Source: Solilutibacter tolerans (GTDB lineage Bacteria; Pseudomonadota; Gammaproteobacteria; Xanthomonadales; Xanthomonadaceae). From it: 50,045 nt of DNA. A model generated the notes under the pieces. The model was not told the origin of the DNA and ran no database searches. It worked only from the letters and a program-made list of their open reading frames with translations. The stretch spans positions 395,001 through 445,045 of the forward strand of contig NZ_FTLW01000003.1 in NCBI RefSeq assembly GCF_900155935.1, written 5' to 3'. The translations under genes and the position numbers were made by a program. Position 1 is the first letter of the stretch. The number at the start of each line of letters is the position of its first letter. This document shows, piece after piece, positions 8,620-19,369 of the stretch.

Positions 8620-9858
8620 ATGTCGAAGAAAACCCGTCCCGCAGGCACCCTCCTCTATGCCCAGTCCGGCGGCGTGACCGCCGTCATCAATGCCACGGCC
8701 GCCGCGGTGATTGCCGAAGCCCGTGTCCACGGCGTCCCCGTGTTGGCCGCGCGCAGCGGCATCCTGGGGGTGCTGAACGATGATTTGATCGATACCAGCA
8801 GCTTGCGCCCGGCCGATATCCGCACCCTCGCCCACACCCCGGGCGGGGCGTTTGGCAGCTGCCGGGTGAAGCTGAAATCGCTGATCGATGACCGCGCGCG
8901 CTACGAGCAGTTGCTGGACACCTTCCGCAAGCACGACGTGCGCTACTTCCTCTACAACGGCGGCAACGACTCGGCGGACACCGCGCTCAAGGTCTCGCAG
9001 CTGGCCAAGGAGTTCAACTATCCGCTCACCTGCATCGGCGTGCCCAAGACGGTGGACAACGATCTGGCCGTCACCGATTGCTGCCCCGGGTTTGGCTCGG
9101 CGGCCAAGTACACGGCGGTGTCGGTGCGCGAATGTGCGCTGGATGTCGCGGCGATGGCTTCCACATCGACCAAGGTCTTCGTCTACGAGGCGATGGGCCG
9201 GCATGCGGGCTGGCTAGCGGCTTCCGCCGGACTGGCTGGCCGTACGCCGGATGAGGCGCCGCATCTCATTCTTTTCCCCGAGCGCACGTATGACGAGGCC
9301 GCGTTCCTGGCCGCCGTCGATGCGGTGGTGAAGCGCGTCGGCTACTGCGTGGTGGTGGCGAGCGAAGGCATACAGGATGCGAACGGCAAGTTCGTCGCCG
9401 ATGCGGGCGGCGGCACGGACAGCTTTGGCCACACGCAACTGGGCGGCGTAGCCAGCCATCTCGCGGGTCGCGTGCAGCAGACGCTGGGCTACAAGGTGCA
9501 TTGGGCGATGCCGGATTACCTGCAGCGCTCGGCGCGCCACATTGCGTCAGAGACCGACTTCCGCCATGCGCAGGCAGTCGGTCGCAAGGCGGTGCAATTC
9601 GCGTTGAAGGGCTTGAATGCGACGATGCCGGTGATTCGCCGCATCAGCGATTCTCCCTATCGCTGGCGGGTGGAAGCGGCGCCGCTGGAACGGATCGCGA
9701 ATGCCGAGAAGAAGATGCCCGACGATTTCATCCGCGAGGACGGCTTTGGCATCACCGATGCCGCACGCCGCTATCTGCAGCCGTTGATTCGCGGCGAAGC
9801 GTACCCGCCGTATGCGAAGGATGGGTTGCCCAAGTACGCGCGATTTGATTTTGTTTGA
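8620..9858 (+). CDS. pfp: Pyrophosphate-dependent 6-phosphofructokinase
   Basis: Reversible phosphorylation of fructose-6-phosphate with PPi instead of ATP. Phosphoryl-donor specificity can be read from the sequence. The ATP-type GGDGS is replaced by GGNDS (114-118), with D117 in the position that blocks ATP. PKTVDND carries the PPi-type Lys where ATP enzymes have Gly. MGRHAGWLA is the sugar-phosphate motif. The length of 412 fits the intermediate PPi-PFK class. The ATG at 8620 lacks a good Shine-Dalgarno sequence. yggU follows after 15 bases. With hppA and ppa nearby it suggests a PPi-based glycolysis/gluconeogenesis step. Confidence 0.93.
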   Translation: MSKKTRPAGTLLYAQSGGVTAVINATAAAVIAEARVHGVPVLAARSGILGVLNDDLIDTSSLRPADIRTLAHTPGGAFGSCRVKLKSLIDDRARYEQLLDTFRKHDVRYFLYNGGNDSADTALKVSQLAKEFNYPLTCIGVPKTVDNDLAVTDCCPGFGSAAKYTAVSVRECALDVAAMASTSTKVFVYEAMGRHAGWLAASAGLAGRTPDEAPHLILFPERTYDEAAFLAAVDAVVKRVGYCVVVASEGIQDANGKFVADAGGGTDSFGHTQLGGVASHLAGRVQQTLGYKVHWAMPDYLQRSARHIASETDFRHAQAVGRKAVQFALKGLNATMPVIRRISDSPYRWRVEAAPLERIANAEKKMPDDFIREDGFGITDAARRYLQPLIRGEAYPPYAKDGLPKYARFDFV

Positions 9859-9873
9859 TGCGCAGGTTGTTTC

Positions 9874-10098
9874 ATGCGCACATTGCAACTCAAGGTCAAA
9901 CCCAATGCCCGCATGCAGGCGCTTAGCGAAGGCGAGGACGGCATCTGGTTGGCGCAGCTGAAATCACCGCCGGTCGATGGCAAGGCAAATGCCGAGCTGA
10001 TCTCACTGCTGGCCGATTACTTCGGCTGCCGCAAGCAGGACGTGACGATCAAGGCCGGTGCCGGCGCGCGGATCAAGCGGGTGACGATCGCGGACTGA
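9874..10098 (+). CDS. DUF167 / YggU-family small protein
   Basis: A 74-residue protein with the family hallmarks VKPNA near the N-terminus and SPPVDGKANAELI in the middle, followed by the VTIKAGAGARIKRVTI strand. YggU/UPF0235 proteins are small alpha/beta folds without an established function. It starts 15 bases after pfp and is probably co-transcribed. In many proteobacteria the gene sits next to yggT, but no yggT is visible here. Confidence 0.88.
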   Translation: MRTLQLKVKPNARMQALSEGEDGIWLAQLKSPPVDGKANAELISLLADYFGCRKQDVTIKAGAGARIKRVTIAD

Positions 10099-10114
10099 GC
10101 ATCACCCTAAAGCG

Positions 10115-10618
10115 CTATTTGCAGACCTTGCCGGCGACGCCCATCTCGATGGCGAACGTCGGCACGCTGGTGGTATCCGGTTTGCCCGCCATGGAATCCT
10201 TCACGTACAAGCGGCTGCGACCTTGTGCATCGAGCTTGGGCGGCGCGGCCTCGGCGGTGCTGCGCCACAGGCGGACCACGGCCTGTTGGCTCGGGCACGC
10301 AGCGCTGGGTACACGGACTTCATCGGCATACACCCAACCCGACTTGCCTTGCGGCTTGACCGATGCGGCATCGACCAATTTCGCTCTTGGCTGGCAACGG
10401 GTGCCGGTCGGCACGGCGGCGAAGTCGTAGGGCTTGGCGGCATCACCGGTGAACTTGCCCTGGATGCGCATGCAGGCCTCCGGGATCACCCGCAGCGTGT
10501 GCAATGCACCCACCGCCTGAGCCTTGCCCACCGGGCGCTTGATCTCGGGTTGTTGCCCACCGGCATGGGCGGTCAATGCGAAGAGGGCGAGACTTGTCGC
10601 CAACATGGAGAGCCGCAT
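10115..10618 (-). CDS. Putative secreted protein of unknown function
   Basis: A 167-residue protein with a Sec signal peptide (MRLSMLATSLALFALTAHAGG, cleavage likely after AHA at about residue 19). The mature part has Cys residues at about 49, 75, 107 and the penultimate position, compatible with two disulfides. No family was recognised. AGGA lies nine bases before the ATG. Its end converges on yggU with a 16-base gap, and its start is divergent from hppA across 223 bases that hold no other gene. A periplasmic location is inferred from the signal only. Confidence 0.75.
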   Translation of the reverse strand: MRLSMLATSLALFALTAHAGGQQPEIKRPVGKAQAVGALHTLRVIPEACMRIQGKFTGDAAKPYDFAAVPTGTRCQPRAKLVDAASVKPQGKSGWVYADEVRVPSAACPSQQAVVRLWRSTAEAAPPKLDAQGRSRLYVKDSMAGKPDTTSVPTFAIEMGVAGKVCK

Positions 10619-10841
10619 GATTCAGCATCCTGATGATGTGGATGGCGGCAGGGTGTCATGCACGGGCTGAATCGCGTGGGAGTCGGCGGGCATGGCGCCA
10701 TGCCCTGTTCATGTTGAGGCTGCGTCACAGGACGCCGGATTTATTGCGGCACAGCAAAGAAAAAACGTGTCGCTATGCCATAGTCGGCGCGTTTTACGGC
10801 TTTTTCACCGAATCATCCGCATCCGAATCTGGGGAGGTTTC

Positions 10842-13346
10842 ATGCTGGAGCAGTACGGTCTCATTCTGGCGCTGGTCTGCGCCGTCATCGCGATTGCCTA
10901 CGGCCTGTGGGCCGCGGGCTGGATCAACCGGCAGCCTGCCGGCAACGAACGCATGCAGGAAATCGCCGGCGCGATCCAGGAAGGCGCGCGCGCTTACCTC
11001 AACCGCCAATACATGACGATTGCCGTCGCGGGCGTGGTGTTGCTGGTGTTGATCGGCATCTTCCTGGGCTGGCATACGGCGATCGGCTTTCTGATCGGCG
11101 CGGTGTTGTCGGGCGCGGCCGGTTACATCGGCATGAACGTCTCCGTGCGCGCCAACGTGCGCACCGCCGAGGCCGCCCGCAGCGGCATGGGCCCGGCGAT
11201 GAACGTCGCCTTCAAGGGTGGCGCGATCACCGGCATGCTGGTGGTGGGCCTGGGGCTTCTCGGCGTCGCCGGTTACTGGTTCGTGCTGGAGAAGATGGGC
11301 GTGCCGCAGGACAAGGCCCTGCACGCGCTGGTGGGCCTCGCCTTCGGTTCCTCGCTGATCTCGATTTTCGCGCGCTTGGGCGGCGGCATCTTCACCAAGG
11401 GCGCGGATGTCGGCGCGGACCTGGTGGGCAAGGTCGAAGCCGGCATCCCCGAGGATGATCCGCGCAACCCTGCCGTGATCGCGGACAACGTGGGTGACAA
11501 CGTCGGTGACTGCGCCGGCATGGCGGCGGACCTGTTCGAAACCTATGCAGTGACCGTGATCGCGACGATGCTGCTGGGCGGCCTGATGGCGGCGACCGCC
11601 GGCAAGAACGCGATCCTCTATCCGCTGGTGCTGGGCGGCGCGTCGATCATCGCCTCGATCATCGGTGCGTTCTTCGTCAAGGTCTCCGGCAGCAAGCCCA
11701 ACATCATGGGCGCGCTGTACAAGGGCGTGATCATCTCGGCGGTGCTGGCGGCGCTCGCCTTCATCCCGATCACCCAATCGTTGATGGCCGACAACAGCCA
11801 CGGCTGGTTCAACCTGTATGTCTGCGCGTTGATCGGCCTGGTGCTGACCGGCCTGATCGTGTGGATCACCGAGTACTACACCGGCACGCAGTACAAGCCG
11901 GTCCAACACGTCGCGCAGGCCTCGACCACCGGCCACGGCACCAACATCATCGCGGGCCTCGGCGTATCGATGAAGTCCACCGCGCTGCCGGTGATCGCCG
12001 TTTGTCTGGCGATCTGGTTCTCCTACCTGCACGGCGGCCTGTACGGCATCGCCATCGCGGCGACCTCAATGCTGTCGATGGCCGGCATGATCGTGGCGCT
12101 CGACGCCTACGGCCCGATCACCGACAACGCCGGCGGCATCGCTGAAATGGCCGAGCTGCCGAGTGACGTCCGTGATGTCACCGATCCGCTGGACGCGGTG
12201 GGCAACACCACCAAGGCGGTGACCAAGGGGTATGCGATCGGCTCGGCCGCGCTGGCGGCGCTGGTGCTCTTCGCCGACTACACGCACAACCTCGAGGCCG
12301 CGCACCCGGGCGTGAATTTCGCCTTCGACCTGTCCGATCACCGGGTGATCATCGGCCTGTTGATCGGCGGGTTGATCCCGTATCTGTTCGGCGCGATGGC
12401 GATGGAAGCCGTCGGCCGCGCGGCCGGCGCGGTGGTGGAGGAAGTGCGCCGCCAGTTCCGCGACATCAAGGGCATCATGACGGGTGAGGCCAAGCCGCAG
12501 TACGACAAGGCCGTGGACATGCTGACCAAGTCGGCGATCAAGGAAATGATCGTGCCGTCCTTGTTGCCGGTCGTGGTGCCGATCATTGTCGGCCTGCTGT
12601 TGGGACCGGAAGCGCTGGGTGGCCTCTTGATCGGCACCATCGTCACTGGCATCTTCGTCGCCATCTCGATGACGACTGGCGGCGGCGCGTGGGATAACGC
12701 CAAGAAGTACATCGAAGACGGCAATTTCGGCGGCAAGGGCAGCGAAGCGCACAAGGCCGCGGTCACCGGCGATACCGTCGGCGATCCCTACAAGGACACC
12801 GCCGGCCCGGCCATCAACCCGCTGATCAAGATCATCAACATCGTCGCCCTGCTGCTGGTGCCGCTGTTGCCGGTCAAGACGGGGGGTCATGCCGATGCGG
12901 CAGCGATCGCGCACGGCGCGCCCGTGGCTGCGATGGCGACGGATGCGCAACCGGCCGCCCAACCCGGTAGCGATGCCGGCGCGGCAATGAACGCGACCGA
13001 CGCCGGGGCTCCCGCCTTCGTCACCCGCGGCGATGATCGTTCGGCCGATGTCTACTTCGGCTCCGGCTCGGCGCAGTTGCCGGTGGAGGCCGGCACGGCC
13101 CTTTCCGGCGTGATCAGGACGATGGAGGCCGATGCCTCGGCCAAGGCCACCGTCGCCGGCTTCCACGATGCCTCGGGCAATGCCGCCGTCAATGCGGAGC
13201 TCTCCAAGCAACGTGCGCAGAACGTGCGCGATGCCTTGGTCGCCGCTGGCATCAATGCCGACCGCATCGACCTGGAAAAACCGGCCTTGACCACCGGCAG
13301 CGTTGACCCGGCCAGCGCCCGTCGGGTGGAAGTCCGCCTGGACTGA
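10842..13346 (+). CDS. hppA: K+-insensitive H+-translocating pyrophosphatase fused to OmpA-like domain
   Basis: Residues 1-678 are a complete membrane PPase that hydrolyses cytosolic PPi and pumps H+ outward. The catalytic block [19 protein letters not shown] is followed by [22 protein letters not shown] at 454-463 has K458 and T461, the pair typical of K+-independent pumps (K+-dependent ones have Ala at the Lys site). After the last helix comes an Ala-rich linker and then, at about 735-834, an OmpA-like module (YFGSGSAQL, then [18 protein letters not shown]). Usual pumps are about 660-700 residues, so the tail is extra. The ATG at 10842 has GGGGAGG four bases upstream. A rho-independent terminator follows. 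Confidence 0.93.
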   Translation: MLEQYGLILALVCAVIAIAYGLWAAGWINRQPAGNERMQEIAGAIQEGARAYLNRQYMTIAVAGVVLLVLIGIFLGWHTAIGFLIGAVLSGAAGYIGMNVSVRANVRTAEAARSGMGPAMNVAFKGGAITGMLVVGLGLLGVAGYWFVLEKMGVPQDKALHALVGLAFGSSLISIFARLGGGIFTKGADVGADLVGKVEAGIPEDDPRNPAVIADNVGDNVGDCAGMAADLFETYAVTVIATMLLGGLMAATAGKNAILYPLVLGGASIIASIIGAFFVKVSGSKPNIMGALYKGVIISAVLAALAFIPITQSLMADNSHGWFNLYVCALIGLVLTGLIVWITEYYTGTQYKPVQHVAQASTTGHGTNIIAGLGVSMKSTALPVIAVCLAIWFSYLHGGLYGIAIAATSMLSMAGMIVALDAYGPITDNAGGIAEMAELPSDVRDVTDPLDAVGNTTKAVTKGYAIGSAALAALVLFADYTHNLEAAHPGVNFAFDLSDHRVIIGLLIGGLIPYLFGAMAMEAVGRAAGAVVEEVRRQFRDIKGIMTGEAKPQYDKAVDMLTKSAIKEMIVPSLLPVVVPIIVGLLLGPEALGGLLIGTIVTGIFVAISMTTGGGAWDNAKKYIEDGNFGGKGSEAHKAAVTGDTVGDPYKDTAGPAINPLIKIINIVALLLVPLLPVKTGGHADAAAIAHGAPVAAMATDAQPAAQPGSDAGAAMNATDAGAPAFVTRGDDRSADVYFGSGSAQLPVEAGTALSGVIRTMEADASAKATVAGFHDASGNAAVNAELSKQRAQNVRDALVAAGINADRIDLEKPALTTGSVDPASARRVEVRLD

Positions 13347-13368
13347 TTCGCGCCAACATGAAAGAAGA

Positions 13369-13395
13369 ACGGCAGCCTTCGGGCTGCCGTTTTTT
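13369..13395 (+). terminator. Rho-independent terminator of hppA
   Basis: Nine-base stem ACGGCAGCC / GGCTGCCGT with a TTCG tetraloop, followed by five more T residues, 23 bases after the hppA stop. Confidence 0.9.
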
Positions 13396-13422
13396 GTGCG
13401 CTGCCGCATGGGCGGCTAGAAT
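13394..13422 (+). promoter_or_regulatory. Predicted ppa promoter
   Basis: TTGTGC (13394-13399), 17 bases, then TAGAAT (13417-13422), followed by GCCCGC. The -35 box begins in the T-tract of the hppA terminator. The ppa ATG is 31 bases after the -10, leaving room for a short leader with CGGAG. The same TAGAAT-GCCCGC block recurs at two other promoters in the window. Confidence 0.5.
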
Positions 13423-13452
13423 GCCCGCTTTCCCAGCGCACGGAGCCGCCCA

Positions 13453-14007
13453 ATGGGCCTCGACCTCGTTTCCACCGGCAAGAATCCCCCCGACGAAATC
13501 AACGTCATCATCGAGATCCCGAAGGACGCGGAGCCGGTGAAGTACGAGGTGGACAAGGCCAGCGGCGCGATCTTCGTCGACCGCATCCTGTCCACCCCGA
13601 TGCGCTACCCCTGCAACTACGGCTACGTGCCGCACACCGTGTGTGGCGATGGCGACCCGGCCGACGTGCTGGTGATCCTGCCCCTGCCGCTGGTGCCGGG
13701 CAGCGTCATCCGCTGCATCCCCGTGGGCGTGCTCAAAATGTCGGATGAAGCCGGCAGCGACGAGAAAATCATCGCGGTGCCGGTACCGAAGATCTTCGGC
13801 GGTTACGCGCACATCACTGACATCGAGCAGGTCAGCCCGCACTGGCTGGAGCGCATCGGCCACTTCTTCGAGCACTACAAGGACCTGGAGAAGGGCAAGT
13901 GGGTAAAGCTGGAAGGCTGGGGCGGCGCAGCGGAGGCCAAGCAGATCCTGGTCGAATCGATGAAGCGCTTCAACGATACGCCCGATGCCGAGAAGCCGCA
14001 CTTCTAA
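13453..14007 (+). CDS. ppa: Soluble inorganic pyrophosphatase, family I
   Basis: Cytosolic Mg2+-dependent hydrolysis of PPi to two phosphates. Length 184 (family 170-185). It contains the metal/active-site strand GDGDPADVLV, the substrate segment MRYPCNYGYVP, and the C-terminal HYKDLEKGKWVKLEGW. It is preceded by its own promoter and CGGAG, and followed by a strong terminator, so it is a single-gene unit although it lies directly behind hppA. With Pfp and HppA it competes for the same PPi pool, so its expression level would decide how much PPi is available to conserve energy. Confidence 0.96.
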   Translation: MGLDLVSTGKNPPDEINVIIEIPKDAEPVKYEVDKASGAIFVDRILSTPMRYPCNYGYVPHTVCGDGDPADVLVILPLPLVPGSVIRCIPVGVLKMSDEAGSDEKIIAVPVPKIFGGYAHITDIEQVSPHWLERIGHFFEHYKDLEKGKWVKLEGWGGAAEAKQILVESMKRFNDTPDAEKPHF

Positions 14008-14025
14008 GTGTCGGCGCAACGCATG

Positions 14026-14053
14026 AAAAAGCCCCGCCGAAGCGGGGCTTTTT
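14026..14053. terminator. Bidirectional terminator between ppa and DUF4136 gene
   Basis: Stem GCCCCGC / GCGGGGC with a CGAA loop (TTCG on the other strand), flanked by five A on one side and five T on the other. It can therefore stop transcription of ppa (+) and of the convergent lipoprotein gene (-). Confidence 0.9.
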
Positions 14054-14074
14054 ATTTTGATCGCTGCGGCCTGA

Positions 14075-14686
14075 TCAGCGCGCGGGCAGCGGGAGCGGCT
14101 GTCCGTTGCCGGCCGAATACGGGTACTTGCTGAAGATCGCTGCCACCGATGCATCAACATCCACAGCACGTTCTTCCGGCGTGCGTCGCGCGCCGATACG
14201 GCCAATCGCATCCCCCGTCCACACCATGCGATTCTTCGCAGCATCGACCAAGTCCACGGTCAATGTGCCTTCGGTGTAATTGCTGACCATGGTTTCGTCA
14301 TACCAGACTGGCACCGCGACATAGCTGCGGGCGCGATAGCTGTATGCCCAGGCGACATCCGATCGCGGCATCGAGTACACATCACTGCGCTCTTGCACCA
14401 CAGCCTGGAAGTTGACCTTCAGGTCGGGCGTTTTTTCATCGTAACGGTAACCGCGCGCATCCATTTCACGCTGCACATTGGCCTTGATGCGCTCGCTGAC
14501 CCAACTGGAGTAGCCGGCCTGCTCCATCGCAATGGGCGAGTACCAGCCCCACGTCCTGTACTGCGAAAAGTTGGCCGTCGGATCGTAATCCGTGCGCACG
14601 CGCGGGCCGCTGGCGCAAGCGGCCAGCATGACGCAAGCGGCGACTGCGACCATAAAAGGACGGATAAGACGTTGCATGTTGTTCAT
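14075..14686 (-). CDS. DUF4136 lipoprotein
   Basis: A 203-residue protein with a lipoprotein signal peptide; the lipobox L21-A-A-C24 places the mature N-terminus at C24. The mature part starts with the DUF4136 pattern DYDPTANFSQYRTWGWY and ends in the domain's strand TLTVDLVDAAKNRMVWTG. Such proteins are envelope lipoproteins of unknown function. The ATG at 14686 is preceded by a G-rich stretch. The channel-like gene lies 98 bases upstream on the same strand. The membrane in which it resides is not certain; residues +2/+3 after Cys (A, S) do not suggest inner-membrane retention. Confidence 0.85.
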   Translation of the reverse strand: MNNMQRLIRPFMVAVAACVMLAACASGPRVRTDYDPTANFSQYRTWGWYSPIAMEQAGYSSWVSERIKANVQREMDARGYRYDEKTPDLKVNFQAVVQERSDVYSMPRSDVAWAYSYRARSYVAVPVWYDETMVSNYTEGTLTVDLVDAAKNRMVWTGDAIGRIGARRTPEERAVDVDASVAAIFSKYPYSAGNGQPLPLPAR

Positions 14687-14784
14687 GGTGGCCCCCGGTG
14701 TTTCGTGAATACATCTGAGTGTAGGACGTCGGGTGGAATCAGGCTTGAATGCGAGCGCCCGGGCGGCCCGACGTTGCCTTCGGT

Positions 14785-15480
14785 TCACCCTTTGCGCGGC
14801 TTGAGCATGCCGGCCAGGCGCGCGACCACGATGGCCAGATACATCACGCCATTCCATTGGCCGATGATGCACAACATCCGTGCAAACGGTGTCACGGGCG
14901 TGATGTCGGACAAGCCCGTGGCGGAAAAATTGGTGCCGGACAGAAACAGCAACTCCACCCAGGTGCGCACCGGCTGGCTACCATCCAGCGCCACCGGCGT
15001 GAACGATGACGGCTGCAACAGCTGCGTGCCCATGAAGAGCCACGCATAGGCTTCGACGAACAACATGAAAGTCGCGGCAGCGGCCCAGAGCTCGTCGAGA
15101 GTCGTGTGCTCGTCCTGCATCATGTAAGTGATCAGCGAATAGGCGGCGTAAAAGTAGGTCGCCGCATAGAAGAAGCTGCCGCCCACACCTAGTCCCACGC
15201 CGCCCCCAAACCGATAACCACACCACAAGCCGATACTGACCACCGCGAGCAACGTGGCCACCCAGCCATCGCGTGGCGACTGATGCACCATCCACACCGC
15301 CACCCCCAACACGCCAACGCTGATCATGCTGGTCGCGATCTGCCCGGCTGGGCTGCCATCAGCAAGCGGATAGAGCAAGAGCGAGAGAAACTGGACCAAC
15401 AGCAGTGCCCGCGACGGCGTGCGCTTGAACGATGCAAGGAAATGCAGGAAGGGGGAAATCGTGGGCGAAGGCAGTTTCAT
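14785..15480 (-). CDS. Two-TM ion-channel-like membrane protein with degenerate filter
   Basis: A 231-residue membrane protein with about six hydrophobic segments. The last two enclose a pore-loop-like stretch (LFLSGTNFSATGLSDITPV) followed by an arginine and a final helix, as in the Ion_trans_2 family. The filter aligned to TVGYGD reads ATGLSD (187-192): the second Gly is Ser and the Tyr is Leu, so K+ selectivity is not expected. The ATG at 15480 lacks a clear RBS. It is 24 bases downstream of thiC on the same strand. The role is unknown; it could be a non-selective channel or a sensor. Confidence 0.7.
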   Translation of the reverse strand: MKLPSPTISPFLHFLASFKRTPSRALLLVQFLSLLLYPLADGSPAGQIATSMISVGVLGVAVWMVHQSPRDGWVATLLAVVSIGLWCGYRFGGGVGLGVGGSFFYAATYFYAAYSLITYMMQDEHTTLDELWAAAATFMLFVEAYAWLFMGTQLLQPSSFTPVALDGSQPVRTWVELLFLSGTNFSATGLSDITPVTPFARMLCIIGQWNGVMYLAIVVARLAGMLKPRKG

Positions 15481-15504
15481 CGGGCGATGCTAGCGCGTCT
15501 GGGC

Positions 15505-17532
<2,028 letters not shown>

Positions 17533-17613
17533 ATGGCGACATTGGAACACGCCGGTCGCACCGATGCGAGGTACCCGCGTTAATCTGTGGGCCCGCCGCC
17601 TCCCGGAACCGTC

Positions 17614-18552
17614 ATGCCGTCCAGCCTCCACGAAGCCCGCGCCCGTGCGCCCGGCAGCGTCGGCAATATCGGGGTCGGCTTCGATCTGCTCGGCCACGGC
17701 ATCGAGGGCGTGGGCGATGTAGCCACGGTGCGGCGCATCACGCAGCCCGAGGTCCGCGTCATCCGCATTGGCGGCGAGGTGGCAGGCATCGAGCGCATCC
17801 CGCTCATCGCCACGGGCAACACGGCGGGGGCGGCGCTGATTTCGCTGCGCGAGGCGCTGGCGCTGCCGTTCGGTTTCGAAGTGGAACTGGACAAGGGCAT
17901 TCCGCTCGGCTCCGGCATGGGCGGCTCGGCATCGGCGGCAGTCGCGGCCTTGGTGGCCGCGAATGCGCTGCTGGATGCGCCGCTGACGCGCGGGGCCCTG
18001 TATCCGCATGCACTGGCTGGCGAATACATCTCCACCCAAAGCCGCCAAGGCGACAACGTCGGCCCGATGCTGCTGGGCGGCGTCACCTTGGCAACATCGA
18101 CCCGATTATTGCGCTTGCCGGCACCCGAACATCTCTACGCCGCCGTCGTCCACCCAGACTTGGTGCTGGAGACGCGCCGCAGCCGCGAAGTGCTGGCAAC
18201 TCCTTACCCGCTGGCCGATTTCGTCGCCCAATCGACCGCCCTCGCCCTGTTCCTGACCGGACTGGCACGGAATGACCTGACGCTCATTGGAGAGGGTTTG
18301 CGCGATGTGCTGGTGGAGCCGCGCCGCGCGCCTTTGATCCCCGGCTTCAACCGGGTGCGGCAGGCGGCTCTGGACCATGGCGCATTGGGCGCGGGCATAT
18401 CAGGTGGCGGGCCCAGCCTGTTCGGCTGGTTTACCTCGCGCAGCCAGGCAGAGGCCGCGGCCTTGGCGATGCAGCAAGCCTTCGCCGACGCCGGCTTCTC
18501 ATCCACGGCCCACATCACCCCGGTCAACGCCCCGGCAGCGGCCCTGATCTGA
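17614..18552 (+). CDS. thrB: Homoserine kinase
   Basis: GHMP-family kinase that phosphorylates homoserine in threonine synthesis; cytosolic, 312 residues. The N-terminal motif [19 protein letters not shown], the GHMP phosphate loop [17 protein letters not shown] and the C-terminal [11 protein letters not shown] are all present. The ATG at 17614 is preferred to one nine codons earlier because the homology begins there and CGGAA precedes it. It is divergent from thiC. The usual thrA and thrC partners are not adjacent in this window. Confidence 0.9.
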   Translation: MPSSLHEARARAPGSVGNIGVGFDLLGHGIEGVGDVATVRRITQPEVRVIRIGGEVAGIERIPLIATGNTAGAALISLREALALPFGFEVELDKGIPLGSGMGGSASAAVAALVAANALLDAPLTRGALYPHALAGEYISTQSRQGDNVGPMLLGGVTLATSTRLLRLPAPEHLYAAVVHPDLVLETRRSREVLATPYPLADFVAQSTALALFLTGLARNDLTLIGEGLRDVLVEPRRAPLIPGFNRVRQAALDHGALGAGISGGGPSLFGWFTSRSQAEAAALAMQQAFADAGFSSTAHITPVNAPAAALI

Positions 18553-18594
18553 CGACGCCAGATGAATCCTGTCGCGGCAGGGCCTCGAATTAAA

Positions 18595-18614
18595 GAACCA
18601 ATCGGTTTATTATT
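18595..18614 (+). promoter_or_regulatory. Candidate operator and -10 of the TetR gene
   Basis: An inverted repeat AACC-AATC-GGTT (18596-18607) sits directly before TATTAT (18608-18613), just ahead of the TetR gene. A palindrome over the promoter of a TetR gene commonly serves autorepression; that role is inferred. The -35 region is poor. Confidence 0.4.
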
Positions 18615-18620
18615 GTGCAC

Positions 18621-19268
18621 ATGCCCGCTGCGACTACCACTCCCCGCCCGCCTCTCGGCCGCCCCAAAGACCCCGCCAAGCGTGCCGCGGTGCTCGAGGC
18701 CGCGCAGCAGCTGTTCTCGGAGCAAGGCTTTGATGGCGTCAGCATGGATCAGATCGCGCAGACTGCCGGCGTCTCCAAACTGACCGTCTACAGCCACTTC
18801 GGAGACAAGGACGGCCTGCTTTCTGCCGTGGTGCGTTCACATTGCGAACGTGAGATGCCGCTCGAGTTGTTCGAACCGTCGCCCGAGGTCGCTTTGCGCC
18901 CGCGCTTGCTCGACATCGCCCATGCCTTCTACGCCATGGTCAGCTGCCCGCAGGCCATCGCTGGCCACCGCATGTTGTGCGCGCCACATGCGATGACGCC
19001 CAACATGGCGCGATTGTTCTGGGAAGCTGGCCCTGAGCGCATCCAGAACGGCCTGTCCGAGATGCTCAAGCGCCGGGTAGATGCGGGCGAGCTGGATATT
19101 GATGACACCGACATGGCCGCATCGCACTTCTTCGCCTTGCTCAAGGGCGAGCCGCATGCACGTTTGATGATCGGATTCCCGGCTGACATGGATCAAGGCG
19201 CTACCGAGCGTCACCTCGCGAGCGTGGTCGATCTGTTCCTGCGCGCGCATCAGCCCGCCGCATCATGA
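18621..19268 (+). CDS. TetR/AcrR-family transcriptional regulator
   Basis: A 215-residue dimeric repressor type. The N-terminal helix-turn-helix spans about residues 14-60, with VLEAAQQLFSEQGFDGVSM, then IAQTAGVSKLTVYSHFGDKD, the signature recognition helix. The C-terminal ligand domain (about 75-205) resembles the AefR-like group; the ligand is unknown. A GTG at 18615 is an alternative start adding two residues. The ATG lies seven bases after the TATTAT -10, so this transcript too may be leaderless or nearly so. It probably controls itself through the AACC-N4-GGTT palindrome. The neighbouring PCMT-like/tolC pair, 100 bases downstream, is a possible target, by proximity only. Confidence 0.88.
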   Translation: MPAATTTPRPPLGRPKDPAKRAAVLEAAQQLFSEQGFDGVSMDQIAQTAGVSKLTVYSHFGDKDGLLSAVVRSHCEREMPLELFEPSPEVALRPRLLDIAHAFYAMVSCPQAIAGHRMLCAPHAMTPNMARLFWEAGPERIQNGLSEMLKRRVDAGELDIDDTDMAASHFFALLKGEPHARLMIGFPADMDQGATERHLASVVDLFLRAHQPAAS

Positions 19269-19336
19269 CCATAGGCCGGATGACTTCCGGCACTCAATTC
19301 CACGGCCCATCACGGGCATCCTGCTGTCCGGGCCGG

Positions 19337-19348
19337 TAAAATGCCCGC
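19337..19348 (+). promoter_or_regulatory. Predicted -10 of the PCMT-like/tolC unit
   Basis: TAAAAT (19337-19342) followed by GCCCGC, the same block as at ppa (TAGAAT-GCCCGC) and close to lpxL (TAGAAT-CCCCGC). No good -35 is visible. The ATG is 28 bases after the -10. Confidence 0.4.
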
Positions 19349-19369
19349 CCCCTCTTGCGAATGCCTCCC

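Noticed and set aside
10794..12032. Long open frame opposite hppA
   Set aside because: Composition is His/Gln/Asp rich as expected from an antisense of membrane helices; no motif.
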